Source of the DNA: Mesorhizobium qingshengii
Lineage (GTDB): Bacteria > Pseudomonadota > Alphaproteobacteria > Rhizobiales > Rhizobiaceae
Reading direction: 5' to 3'
Assembly (NCBI RefSeq): GCF_027563465.1
Contig: NZ_JAPFQA010000006.1
Coordinates: 295,255 to 359,254, forward strand
DNA length: 64,000 bases
Part shown: one piece after another, positions 21,062 through 30,040 of the stretch
Layout: each line of letters starts with the position of its first letter
Numbering within the stretch: position 1 is the stretch's first letter
Made by a program: the position numbers and the translations under genes
Notes under the pieces: generated by a model
What the model was told of the DNA's origin: nothing
What the model saw: the letters and a program-made list of their open reading frames with translations, nothing else
The model's database searches: none

Positions 21062-21132
21062 AGCTGGGCGCTTCCGTGGAAATTCGAGGCCAAATGGGCC
21101 GCACCGTTTGCGTGCCTTCGGGAGGATTACCT

Positions 21133-23235
21133 ATGCTCGACAAGCGCACCGGCGCGCGCCTCGCCAATCTGTGGGACGAGGCCAAGGCTCAAGCGATGAA
21201 CGAGCCGGAACGGCTCGTCTACCGCTCGAATGTGCTTGGCTCCGACAAGCGCGTCACCAACTATGGCGGCGGCAACACGTCCTCGAAGATATGGCAAAAA
21301 GACCCGCTCACCGGCGACAACGTCGAAGTGCTTTGGGTCAAGGGCTCGGGCGGCGACAGCGCCTCGATCAAGCTCGACGGCTTTGCCACGCTGTACATGG
21401 ACAAATTGCGCGCGCTGAAGAAGCTTTATCGCGGCCTGGCGCATGAAGACGAGATGGTCGGCTTCCTGCCGCACTGCACCTTCAACCTCAATCCGCGCGC
21501 GGCCTCGATCGACACCCCGCTGCATGCCTTCGTGCCGAAGCCTTTTGTCGATCACATGCATCCCGACGCCATCATCGCCATTGCAGCCGCCAAGGATTCC
21601 AAGGCGCTGACCAGGGAGATCTTCGGCGACGCCATCGGCTGGCTGCCATGGAAGCGTCCGGGCTTCGAACTCGGCCTGTGGCTGGAGAAATTCTGTCTCG
21701 AACATCCCGCCGCCAAGGGTGTCATTCTCGAAAGCCACGGCTTGTTCACCTGGGGCGACACCCCTCGGGAATGCTACGAGACGACGATCTCGGTGATCAA
21801 TCAGGCGATCGAATGGTTCGAGCGCCGGTCAGAGGGCCTCCCCATTTTTGGTGGCGAGGTGGTCAAGTCGCTCGATGTCGCGGCACGCCGGGCCATCGCC
21901 GCCAAGCTGATGCCCAGGATTCGCGGCCTGATCTCGGAAAAGAGCCACAAGCTTGGTCATTTCGACGACCAGCCCGCCGTGCTCGAATTCGTCAACTCCA
22001 AGGATTTACGCCCGTTGGCGGCACTCGGCACGTCGTGCCCGGACCATTTCCTGCGCACCAAGATCCGGCCGCTGGTCATCGAGTTCGATCCGGCAAAGCC
22101 TGATGTCGATGCGGTCATTGCCCGGCTCGCCGACGACATTGCCGCCTATCGTGTTGGCTATCAGGCCTACTACGACAGCTGCAGGCATGCGGACTCGCCC
22201 GCCATCCGCGATCCCAATGCCGTGGTCTATCTGATGCCCGGCGTCGGCATGTTCACCTTCGCCGGCGACAAGGCGACGGCGCGCATCTCGGGCGAATTCT
22301 ACGTCAACGCCATCAACGTCATGCGCGGCGCTTCCACCGTCTCGTCCTATGTCGGCCTGCCCGCGCAGGAAGCCTTCGACATCGAATACTGGCTGCTCGA
22401 GGATTTGAAGCTGCAGCGCATGCCGAAGCCGAAGACGCTCGCCGGCCAGATCGCGCTGGTCACCGGCGGCGCCGGCGGCATCGGCCGCGCGACGGCCAAC
22501 CGGCTGCTGCGCGAGGGCGCCTGCGTCGTGCTGGCCGATATCGACGAGGCAGCGCTCGCCAGCGCAAATGACGAACTGGCCAAGGCCTACGGCAAGGATT
22601 TCGTGCGGCCGGTGGTGATCAACGTCACATCGGAGGACCAGGTCATCTCCGGCTTCGCCGACACGGCGGTCGAGTTCGGCGGCATCGACATTCTGGTGTC
22701 GAATGCGGGTCTCGCCTCCTCGGCGCCGATCGAGGAGACGACGCTGGCGCTGTGGAACAAGAACATGGACATCCTGTCGACCGGCTATTTCCTGGTCTCG
22801 CGGGAAGCGTTCCGGCTGTTCCGGGTGCAGAAGATCGGCGGCAACGTCGTCTTCGTCGCCTCCAAGAACGGCCTCGCCGCATCGCCCAACGCCGCCGCCT
22901 ATTGCACGGCCAAGGCCGCCGAGATCCATCTGGCGCGCTGCCTGGCACTGGAAGGGGCGGAAGCGCAGATCAGGGTCAATGTCGTCAATCCGGACGCCGT
23001 CCTGCGCGGCTCGAAGATCTGGACCGGCGAATGGAAGGAACAGCGCGCCGCCGCCTACAAGATGTCGACCGACGATCTGGAGGAGCACTACCGCTCACGC
23101 TCGATGCTGAAGCGTTCGGTGTTTCCCGAAGACATCGCCGAAGCGATCTATTTCTTCGCTTCCGACATGTCGGCCAAGTCCACCGGCAACATCATCAATG
23201 TCGACGCCGGCAACGCGCAGAGCTTTACGCGGTAG
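21133..23235 (+). CDS. rhaD: Bifunctional rhamnulose-1-phosphate aldolase / alcohol dehydrogenase
   Basis: 700 residues. Residues ~1-430 are a class II aldolase domain (NYGGGNTSSKI, FLPHCTFNLNPRAASIDTP, HMHPDAI, ILESHGLFTWGDTP) that splits L-rhamnulose-1-phosphate to DHAP and L-lactaldehyde. Residues ~437-700 are a short-chain dehydrogenase with TGGAGGIG at 444-451 and a catalytic Tyr/Lys in AAYCTAKAAEI, which oxidises lactaldehyde to lactate. The ATG at 21133 has GGAGG upstream, giving the family N-terminus; the upstream extension lies in the promoter. First gene of the rhaDI unit. Confidence 0.95.
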   Translation: MLDKRTGARLANLWDEAKAQAMNEPERLVYRSNVLGSDKRVTNYGGGNTSSKIWQKDPLTGDNVEVLWVKGSGGDSASIKLDGFATLYMDKLRALKKLYRGLAHEDEMVGFLPHCTFNLNPRAASIDTPLHAFVPKPFVDHMHPDAIIAIAAAKDSKALTREIFGDAIGWLPWKRPGFELGLWLEKFCLEHPAAKGVILESHGLFTWGDTPRECYETTISVINQAIEWFERRSEGLPIFGGEVVKSLDVAARRAIAAKLMPRIRGLISEKSHKLGHFDDQPAVLEFVNSKDLRPLAALGTSCPDHFLRTKIRPLVIEFDPAKPDVDAVIARLADDIAAYRVGYQAYYDSCRHADSPAIRDPNAVVYLMPGVGMFTFAGDKATARISGEFYVNAINVMRGASTVSSYVGLPAQEAFDIEYWLLEDLKLQRMPKPKTLAGQIALVTGGAGGIGRATANRLLREGACVVLADIDEAALASANDELAKAYGKDFVRPVVINVTSEDQVISGFADTAVEFGGIDILVSNAGLASSAPIEETTLALWNKNMDILSTGYFLVSREAFRLFRVQKIGGNVVFVASKNGLAASPNAAAYCTAKAAEIHLARCLALEGAEAQIRVNVVNPDAVLRGSKIWTGEWKEQRAAAYKMSTDDLEEHYRSRSMLKRSVFPEDIAEAIYFFASDMSAKSTGNIINVDAGNAQSFTR

Positions 23236-23241
23236 TATCTT

Positions 23242-23357
23242 ACCCTCCCCCTTTTGGGGAGGGTCGGCAGGCAGTCGCCGCGAAGCGGTGATTGCTTGCC
23301 GGGGCGGGGGTCCCCCCACCCGGCCCTGCGGGCCACCCTCCCCACAAGGGGGAGGGT
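23242..23357. repeat. Inverted-repeat element between rhaD and rhaI
   Basis: It opens with ACCCTCCCCCTTTTGGGGAGGGT and closes with CCTCCCCACAAGGGGGAGGGT, so the two ends fold back on each other. It is related to the element at 18912-19071 and fills nearly all of the 149-bp gap between rhaD and rhaI. Confidence 0.8.
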
Positions 23358-23384
23358 AAAGCTGCATTTTGGGAGGAAACCTGA

Positions 23385-24677
23385 GTGTCCGAAGCCATTA
23401 TCTCCGCCGACGTCGTGGATAAGAACAATGCCGCGCGCAAGGCCAACCTCGAGCGCGACTACGCCTCCCTTGGCGAACGGCTCGACCGTCGCGGCATCGC
23501 CATCGATGCCATCCGCGACAAGGTCGAAAAATTCGCGGTTGCCATCCCGTCCTGGGGCGTCGGTACCGGCGGCACCCGCTTTGCCCGCTTTCCCGGCGCC
23601 GGCGAGCCGCGCGACATCTTCGACAAGATCGAGGACTGCGCCGTCATCCAGCAATTGACCCAGGCGACGCCGACCGTCTCGCTGCACATTCCGTGGGACA
23701 AGGCCGATCCGAACCGGCTGAAGCAGGCCGCCTCGCGTTTCGGCCTCGGCTTCGACGCCATGAACTCCAACACTTTCTCGGATGCCAGGGACCAGAAACT
23801 CTCCTACAAATTCGGCTCGCTGTCGCATGCCGACGCCGGCACGCGCCGGCAAGCGGTCGAGCACAATCTCGAATGCATCGAGATCGGCAGGACCCTGGGC
23901 TCCAAGGCGCTGACGGTATGGATCGGCGACGGCTCGAACTTCCCCGGCCAGGTCAATTTCGCCAGGGCTTTCGAGCGCTATCTCGACGCCATGAAGGAGA
24001 TCTATGCCGGACTGCCCGCCGACTGGAAGCTGTTCACCGAGCACAAGATGTACGAGCCGGCCTTCTATTCCACCGTCGTGCAGGACTGGGGCACCAATTA
24101 CCTGATTGCGAAGGAACTGGGCGACAAGGCATTCTGCCTGGTCGACCTTGGCCACCATGCGCCCAACGTCAACATCGAGATGATCGTGTCGCGGCTGATC
24201 CAGTTCAAAAAACTCGGCGGCTTCCATTTCAACGATTCGAAATATGGCGACGACGATCTCGACGCCGGTTCGATCGATCCTTACCGGCTGTTCCTCGTCT
24301 TCAACGAACTGGTCGATGCCGAACTGTCGGACGCCGAGGGTTTTGATCCGGCGCACATGCTCGACCAGAGCCACAACGTCACCGATCCGATCGAAAGCCT
24401 GATGCTGTCGGCGGTCGAGGTGCAGCGCGCCTATGCACAGGCGCTGCTGGTCGACCGCAAGGCGCTGGAAGGCTTCCAGGACGGCAATGACGCGTTGATG
24501 GCGACGCAGACGCTGAAAGCCGCCTACCGCACCGATGTGGAGCCGATCCTGGCCATGGCGCGGCTGAAGCGTGGTGCCGCCATCGATCCGATCGCCGCTT
24601 ACCGCGCGGCGGGCTACCGCGCCAAGGTCGCGGCGGAACGCCCGGCGGTCGCCGGCGGCTCCGGCGGCATTGTGTAG
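23385..24677 (+). CDS. rhaI: L-rhamnose isomerase (sugar isomerase family)
   Basis: 430 residues. A TIM-barrel sugar isomerase of the rhizobial RhaI type: WGVGTGGTRFARFPG, LHIPWDKADP, LTVWIGDGSNFPGQ, FTEHKMYEPAFYSTVVQDWG, LVDLGHHAPNVNIE and GGFHFNDSKYGDDDLDAGSIDPYRLF, which carry the metal-binding Glu, Asp and His. It converts L-rhamnose to L-rhamnulose ahead of RhaK and RhaD. The start is GTG with GGGAGGAAACC upstream. Confidence 0.94.
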   Translation: MSEAIISADVVDKNNAARKANLERDYASLGERLDRRGIAIDAIRDKVEKFAVAIPSWGVGTGGTRFARFPGAGEPRDIFDKIEDCAVIQQLTQATPTVSLHIPWDKADPNRLKQAASRFGLGFDAMNSNTFSDARDQKLSYKFGSLSHADAGTRRQAVEHNLECIEIGRTLGSKALTVWIGDGSNFPGQVNFARAFERYLDAMKEIYAGLPADWKLFTEHKMYEPAFYSTVVQDWGTNYLIAKELGDKAFCLVDLGHHAPNVNIEMIVSRLIQFKKLGGFHFNDSKYGDDDLDAGSIDPYRLFLVFNELVDAELSDAEGFDPAHMLDQSHNVTDPIESLMLSAVEVQRAYAQALLVDRKALEGFQDGNDALMATQTLKAAYRTDVEPILAMARLKRGAAIDPIAAYRAAGYRAKVAAERPAVAGGSGGIV

Positions 24678-24792
24678 GCAAACTCTGATCCGATATTGCC
24701 TCACCGGTCTGCTTCGTGAGGTGGCCATTTTGTGAATGGACTCGATTGGACCGAGAGGGTCTTCTAGGCGTCCCCCGCCCGGAGAACCCGCC

Positions 24793-26532
24793 ATGCATCC
24801 CACCCGTCGGACATTGATCGCCGCCAGTCTTTCCATCGCCTTTGCCCTCGCGCCATTGACGAGCATCTTCGCGGCTTCACCCGCGCCGGTGAAGGGCGAG
24901 CATGGCATGGTGGTGACGGCCCAGCATCTGGCGTCGGAAGTCGGCGTCGAGGTCCTGAAGAAGGGCGGCAATGCCGTCGATGCGGCGGTCGCCGTCGGCT
25001 ATGCACTGGCCGTCGTTTACCCCAACGCAGGCAATATCGGCGGCGGCGGCTTCATGACCATCCGTTTCAAGGATGGCAAATCGACCTTCCTCGATTTTCG
25101 CGAGCGCGCGCCACTGGCGGCGACCAAAACCATGTATCTCGACAAGGACGGCAACCCGGTGAAGGGCGCCAGCCTGGATGGCTATCTCGCCGTCGGCGTG
25201 CCTGGTTCGGTGGCTGGTTTCGAGACGGCGCGCGAAAAATATGGCACCTTGTCCAGACAAGACCTGATGGCGCCGGCGATCAACTATGCCAAGGACGGGT
25301 TCATCCTCGATCAGGGTGACACAGCCTCCTTTTCTGGCAGCGCCGCTCGGCTGGCCAAGGATCCCGCCGCAGCCGCTATCTTCCTGAAGCCGGACGGGAA
25401 GAGCTACGCCATTGGCGATCGCCTCATCCAGCCCGACCTTGCCGCCTCGCTCGCCGCCATTTCAGAAAAAGGCCCTGATGCGTTCTACAAAGGCGCCATT
25501 GCGGACGCCATCGTCAAGGCGAGCGGCGCCAAGGGCGGCATCCTGGCCAGGCAGGATTTCGAGCAATACGCGGTGCGCGAACTGAAACCCGTGACCTGCT
25601 TCTATCGCGGCTACGAGGTCACATCCTCGCCGCCGCCGAGCTCCGGTGGCGTCATCATCTGCGAAATCCTCAACGTGCTGGAGGGCTATCCGTTGTCCTA
25701 TCTCGGCGCCGGTTCGGCCGAGACCGTCCATGTCATGGTCGAGGCGATGCGCCATGCCTATGTCGACCGCAATTCGGCGCTCGGCGATCCCGATTTCGTC
25801 GACAATCCGGTCTCGAAACTTCTGGACAAGACCTATGCCAAGGACATTCGCGACAGGATCGACCCGTTCCGGGCTGGCGTGTCGCAGGATCTGATGCCGA
25901 AGGGTTTTGGCGAGTCGAAGGAGACCACGCATTATTCGATCATCGACAATGACGGCAACGCGGTCGCCGTCACCTATACGCTGAATGGTTCCTTCGGCGC
26001 CGGCGTCGTTGCCGATGGCACCGGCATCCTGCTCAACAACGAGATGGACGACTTCACCCAGAAGCCCGGCGTGCCCAACCTCTATGGTCTGGTTCAGGGC
26101 GAGGCCAACGCCATCCAGCCGAAAAAGACGCCCCTGTCATCGATGAGCCCGACAGTCGTGGCAAAGGATGGCAAGCCGTTCATGGTCATAGGCAGCCCGG
26201 GGGGCTCGCGCATCATCACCATCACGCTGGAAGCCATCGTCAACGTCATCGACCACGGCATGAACATCCAGGAGGCGATCGACGCGCCGCGCATCCACCA
26301 CCAGTGGTTGCCTGACACGGTTTACATCGAGCCGTTTGGACTTTCGCCCGACACCGAAAAGCTGCTCGCCGGCATGGGCTACCACCTCGATCCAAGCAGC
26401 ACGACCTGGGGCCAGGCGGCCGGCATTTTGGTCGGCGGCAAGAGCCTGGCTGAAATCGAGAAGGGTGGCGGCGCCCGTTACAACGGCGCCATCGACAGCC
26501 GCGCCGCATCCGGCGAGGCGCTGGGATATTAG
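24793..26532 (+). CDS. ggt: Gamma-glutamyltransferase (periplasmic)
   Basis: 579 residues. The signal peptide MHPTRRTLIAASLSIAFALAPLTSIFAASP directs export. Family marks are NAVDAAVAVGYALAVVYPNAGNIGGGGF, FLDFRERAP, PPPSSGG and KETTHYSIIDNDGNAVAVTYTLN, where the first Thr of TTHYS (about residue 378) becomes the N-terminal nucleophile after self-cleavage into large and small subunits, and GSPGGSRIITI. It hydrolyses or transfers the gamma-glutamyl group of glutathione and related peptides. The ATG at 24793 is chosen because it opens the signal peptide. Not obviously linked to the rhamnose genes. Confidence 0.95.
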   Translation: MHPTRRTLIAASLSIAFALAPLTSIFAASPAPVKGEHGMVVTAQHLASEVGVEVLKKGGNAVDAAVAVGYALAVVYPNAGNIGGGGFMTIRFKDGKSTFLDFRERAPLAATKTMYLDKDGNPVKGASLDGYLAVGVPGSVAGFETAREKYGTLSRQDLMAPAINYAKDGFILDQGDTASFSGSAARLAKDPAAAAIFLKPDGKSYAIGDRLIQPDLAASLAAISEKGPDAFYKGAIADAIVKASGAKGGILARQDFEQYAVRELKPVTCFYRGYEVTSSPPPSSGGVIICEILNVLEGYPLSYLGAGSAETVHVMVEAMRHAYVDRNSALGDPDFVDNPVSKLLDKTYAKDIRDRIDPFRAGVSQDLMPKGFGESKETTHYSIIDNDGNAVAVTYTLNGSFGAGVVADGTGILLNNEMDDFTQKPGVPNLYGLVQGEANAIQPKKTPLSSMSPTVVAKDGKPFMVIGSPGGSRIITITLEAIVNVIDHGMNIQEAIDAPRIHHQWLPDTVYIEPFGLSPDTEKLLAGMGYHLDPSSTTWGQAAGILVGGKSLAEIEKGGGARYNGAIDSRAASGEALGY

Positions 26533-26542
26533 GATCGGAAAA

Positions 26543-26584
26543 GCTGGAGCGCGGCGATTCGGGTTGATCGCCCGCTGCTCCAGC
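26543..26584. terminator. Hairpin between convergent ggt and membrane-protein genes
   Basis: GCTGGAGC (26543-26550) pairs with GCTCCAGC (26577-26584); the arms continue inward as GCGGCGAT with ATCGCCCGC (one bulge). It lies between the ggt stop and the stop of the minus-strand gene at 26591. No long T tract. Confidence 0.6.
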
Positions 26585-26590
26585 GGATCG

Positions 26591-26938
26591 TCACAAGACC
26601 AGCGTGATGGTCGACGCAACCAGCATCAGGGCCGCGATGCCGACGAACAGCGCATAGATGCGTGGCCGGTCGAGCAGCAGCGCGTTTCCGGATATCCAGG
26701 CTGATGTGGCGCCGCCAAGTGCATAGAGGAAGCCGTTACGGTGCCCGAAGCTCATCGATGCCGCCATCAGCCCGCCAATGATGAGCGCGCCGAACACGAT
26801 GATCACCGCGACGGCGTACTTCTCGAAATCGTTGCCGCTTCCCATGCTTGGACCGATCGCGTTCAACGTCGAAAGGTCGTCCGGGTCGAAGGGGCTGGTC
26901 GACCCATATTCGTCTTGACCGACAGGCTCTCGCATCAT
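26591..26938 (-). CDS. Small membrane protein, function unknown
   Basis: 115 residues from an ATG pair with GGAGAACG upstream (MMREPVGQDEYGSTSP). A polar N-terminal ~45 residues is followed by three hydrophobic spans (YAVAVIIVFGALIIGGLMAASMS, FLYALGGATSAWISGNALLL, IYALFVGIAALMLVASTITLVL). I do not recognise a family. A much longer open frame upstream has no initiation signal and is rejected. Convergent with ggt. Confidence 0.65.
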   Translation of the reverse strand: MMREPVGQDEYGSTSPFDPDDLSTLNAIGPSMGSGNDFEKYAVAVIIVFGALIIGGLMAASMSFGHRNGFLYALGGATSAWISGNALLLDRPRIYALFVGIAALMLVASTITLVL

Positions 26939-27395
26939 TCGTTCTCCGTATAGCGGCAACAAATCATCAAGCCTTGCCGAGCGCAACCCGATCGCGCTGC
27001 CCGCGATGCGTTCGGCGCGGTCTTCAACATCTTCCGACGGAAGCCTGCCGCCTGCTTTTTGATCCGTGCCCGATCGTCTTTTAGACTCAGGCAACGCCAG
27101 GGCGCGCCTGCCTGAAGGCGACCGTACACCACTATCATGGCGCCTGTTCGTGGAAGAAAGATGATGCCGGGTGGGTTCGGCTGCCCCGATGGAGATTTTC
27201 GGTGAGGCGTGACGTCGCACAGGGGCCGTGACGGGCCGAATCGCCCTTGCGACAAGCGTCGATAGCGTACCGGGCCGCGCCTGATCGCTGCCCAGGACGC
27301 ATAGCGTCGTCGTGGCATGCCGGCGAAAACCATATGTCGATCCTGCCGGTGACAACCACGCGGTCCAGGGCAGCGATTGCGGTACATGGCTCGGG
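26939..27395. other. 457-bp intergenic stretch with no gene recognised
   Basis: Both strands were read. Frames through it are open only as extensions of neighbours, with no ribosome site or recognisable protein. It holds the promoter region of the small membrane-protein gene and the 3' side of the DUF4432 gene. No repeat family seen elsewhere in the window was found here. Confidence 0.5.
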
Positions 27396-28505
27396 CTAGG
27401 CGCCTCCGGCCCGAAGCTCTGAAATCACCCGTTCCTGCCTCGCGGCCCTATCCGCGGTCATTGCGCCAAAGCGCAGGGCGCAGCGAAATATTCCCCCCGG
27501 CGCGACGTGAACCAGGCGGCCTCTTTGCTTCGCCGCGAGATAGCCGTCGGGTTCGGCGGTCGCCGGCAGCACGAGGCCGAGTGCGTCCTGGTCGGCGCCG
27601 CGCGTGATCCAGCGAACGGCATAGTTGAGTTCCGCCGGGCGAAAGCTGACGAAATCCGCGGTCTGGTCCGGATGGACCTGCAAGGCGTGCGCCCAACCCT
27701 CGGCGTCCGCCCCCGCTTTCATCGTCAGCACGAGTTCGGGGTCTATGGGCTCGCCTTTGGTCAGCATGCGATGCCGCGACGGGTCGGCGACAATGGCGTC
27801 GCGGTAGGCAAGGTAGCTTTCGCTCGGTTTGAAAAAGGCTGGAAGCACCTGGCGCACGACGATGTCGGCGCGATCGTCGGCCACGCTGTCCACCAGAAGT
27901 CCGCCATCCGCCGGCCTGAAATTGATGTGCGCTAGGTACATCAGTTCCATGGGCGAGCGCTTCCGGTTCTCGATGACGATGTCGACAGCCACGCTGGTGG
28001 CATCGCGCTGCAGCAGCACGGTCGGCTTCATCACATAATCGTGGCTGAAGGCGACGGTCTGGCGGCAGCGCCCGGTCAGGGCCATGAACGGCCCTTCGGA
28101 ATTGTCCCCGACTATGAGTTGCACATCTGTGTAGGGCGCATTGGGCAGGTCGCCGTGAAGCGGGTGGCTGTCGTTCGGCCCCGGGTTTCCCATCGCTGTC
28201 GCACCGCAGTGAAGGAAGAACGCGCCGTAGTTGGAGAGATAGTCGCGGGTGGCGACCGGCTCGTCGAACATCGAGCGCATGGTCAAGGAGCGGCCGAGGA
28301 ACGTCGCGTCCCAGATTTGCTGCCCCTGGAACGGCAGCATGACGATTTCGCCCTTTTCGCTGCTGATCCGAAGACCGGCGACGCCAGACCGGAAGCGAAA
28401 GGCCCTGGCGACGAGGCCGGCATATCGCGCGACGACCGTTTCCGACGGGCCAAACTGCTCCGGCACGAGGTCGATGAGAACGTGATCTGAATGCTCGGGG
28501 GACAT
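27396..28505 (-). CDS. DUF4432 / aldose 1-epimerase-like protein
   Basis: 369 residues. Features of the galactose-mutarotase-like beta-sandwich (DUF4432) are RISSEKGEIVMLPFQGQQIWDATFLGRSLTM, HCGATAMGNPGPNDSHPLHGDLPNAPYTDVQLIVG and ELMYLAHINFRPADGG, with conserved His residues placed as in sugar epimerases. It probably acts on a free sugar or sugar acid in the cytoplasm; the substrate is unknown. It stands alone; the nearest same-strand feature upstream is tRNA-Phe. Confidence 0.85.
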   Translation of the reverse strand: MSPEHSDHVLIDLVPEQFGPSETVVARYAGLVARAFRFRSGVAGLRISSEKGEIVMLPFQGQQIWDATFLGRSLTMRSMFDEPVATRDYLSNYGAFFLHCGATAMGNPGPNDSHPLHGDLPNAPYTDVQLIVGDNSEGPFMALTGRCRQTVAFSHDYVMKPTVLLQRDATSVAVDIVIENRKRSPMELMYLAHINFRPADGGLLVDSVADDRADIVVRQVLPAFFKPSESYLAYRDAIVADPSRHRMLTKGEPIDPELVLTMKAGADAEGWAHALQVHPDQTADFVSFRPAELNYAVRWITRGADQDALGLVLPATAEPDGYLAAKQRGRLVHVAPGGIFRCALRFGAMTADRAARQERVISELRAGGA

Positions 28506-28668
28506 TGTTTCGATCTCCCCGCTGCGTCCGGGTTACGTGGACTCGCCGATAGTCGCAGGAAACGCCCGGAAATCAACGGCAACGCGCCAGACATGCCGCT
28601 GCATGACTGTGACCCCTGTCTCCGGTATGAACCGTAACCCATGTGTCCAGAATGGACCCGGAGGGTGA

Positions 28669-28744
28669 TGGTGCCCAGAGGCGGATTCGAACCACCGACA
28701 CGCGGATTTTCAATCCGCTGCTCTACCAACTGAGCTATCTGGGC
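28669..28744 (-). tRNA. tRNA-Phe (GAA)
   Basis: The reverse strand folds as a complete cloverleaf: acceptor GCCCAGA, D-arm AGCTCAGTTGGTAGAGC, anticodon stem GCGGA/TCCGC with loop TTGAAAA reading GAA, T-arm GGTTCGAATCC, and encoded CCA. 76 bases with CCA. No integrase or repeated 3' end is nearby. Confidence 0.97.
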
Positions 28745-29061
28745 CTGTTCCGGCAAACGAAATTTCGTGCACCGGATTTCATGGGATCGCCGTCGGCGCC
28801 CCTTGAAAGCGCGTGGGTTATAGCACGGGAATTCGGCCTGTCCAGCGCTTAGGTGGCGATTTCAGACAGGAAAAGAGATGCGGTGCAGCGGGCCGGTTCC
28901 ATGCTGCTTCTCCAGTCGGAAAGGCGCGCGGCATGGTGGTATTTCGGCCATTGGCGTCCTTTTCCGGTGCCGCCATCGCGGCCCGCAATGACGTGGCCGG
29001 TCTCTTGGCCGACGATTGAGGCGTCCCGTTCGCGCTGCCGGGCAAGCGCATGGTCATCGAG
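28745..29061. other. 317-bp intergenic stretch with no gene recognised
   Basis: It lies between tRNA-Phe (read leftward) and the stop of the AraC gene at 29062. It should contain the tRNA-Phe promoter next to 28745. Short open frames here lack ribosome sites and recognisable protein. Confidence 0.5.
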
Positions 29062-29955
29062 CTATCTGGCGCCGGACACGCCTCTGCGAAAATCGGACGG
29101 CGACATGCCGGCCAGCTTGCGGAACGATTTGTTGAAGGCGCTGAGCGAGCCGAAGCCTGAGTCCATGGCGACGCGCAGCACATTGGCGTCCTGATGCATC
29201 AGCATCGCCTGCGCGTAGCTCAGCCGCAACAGGTTGACATATTCGTTCAGCGTCATGCCGGTCGATTTCTTGAACAGGCTCATGGCGTATTTGGGATGGA
29301 TGTCGGCGGCGGCCGCGATGTTCATGCAATCGATGTCGTAGAGGAAGTTCTCGGCGATGAAATCGCACATGCGCCCGACATTGCGCGACGACTGCTGATC
29401 GAAGGGACTGCCCGTTTCCTGCCCGGCCGCGGTTTCCGGTACCAGCCGATAAGGTTCGAACCGCACCCGCTCCAGCCGCAGCAGCAATTCGTTGACGGCG
29501 TGTTCTGCCTTGGCCTGGTCACCAGACCGGGCGTAGCGGTTCCAGCGCTCGAAATTATTGTGGTCGGATTGGTCGGTGGCGCCGCTCACCAGCGTTGCGC
29601 CCGTCATCAGCCGATGCCTTATATCCGTGGGCAGGTGCAGCCGGAAGAAATGCACCAGCGGCAGATGCGCTCCAGCGTAGATGGCGTCGTCGGACAGATC
29701 GTCCATCTGGTGCGGCAGACCGCCCCAGAACAGGCACATCTCGCCGGCTGAAAGCGAAATCTCGTGGTCGTTCATGCGGTAATGCACGCTGCCGCGCACA
29801 ATGAAATTCACCTCGACCTGGGCGTGCCAATGCGGTTTGAGCATCACCAGAGGAGCGGTGTGAAACATCTGCAACAGCAGCGGCAGGCCTTCCACGCTGC
29901 TGGCGCCAGGCTGGTAAAACGGCCGTTCCGGCATCTTACTTTCCGCCAATTTCAT
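29062..29955 (-). CDS. AraC-family transcriptional regulator (MelR-like layout)
   Basis: 297 residues. An N-terminal cupin-type sugar-binding domain (PLVMLKPHWHAQVEVNFIVRGSVHYRMN, HEISLSAGEMCLFWGGLPHQM) precedes two AraC helix-turn-helix motifs (MNIAAAADIHPKYAMSLFKKSTGMTLNEYVNLLRLSYAQ and VLRVAMDSGFGSLSAFNKSFRKLAGMSPSDFRR). The ATG at 29955 follows AAAGGGAAT. It is divergent from the sugar transporter at 30041 with only 85 bp between, so it probably activates that operon on binding its sugar. Confidence 0.9.
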   Translation of the reverse strand: MKLAESKMPERPFYQPGASSVEGLPLLLQMFHTAPLVMLKPHWHAQVEVNFIVRGSVHYRMNDHEISLSAGEMCLFWGGLPHQMDDLSDDAIYAGAHLPLVHFFRLHLPTDIRHRLMTGATLVSGATDQSDHNNFERWNRYARSGDQAKAEHAVNELLLRLERVRFEPYRLVPETAAGQETGSPFDQQSSRNVGRMCDFIAENFLYDIDCMNIAAAADIHPKYAMSLFKKSTGMTLNEYVNLLRLSYAQAMLMHQDANVLRVAMDSGFGSLSAFNKSFRKLAGMSPSDFRRGVSGAR

Positions 29956-30040
29956 ATTCCCTTTGACGGCGACAGGCCCTGCCCACTGCATAGTCTAGCC
30001 ACGCTCACAGTGAGAGAGCAAATGAAATGGGAGGATTTCA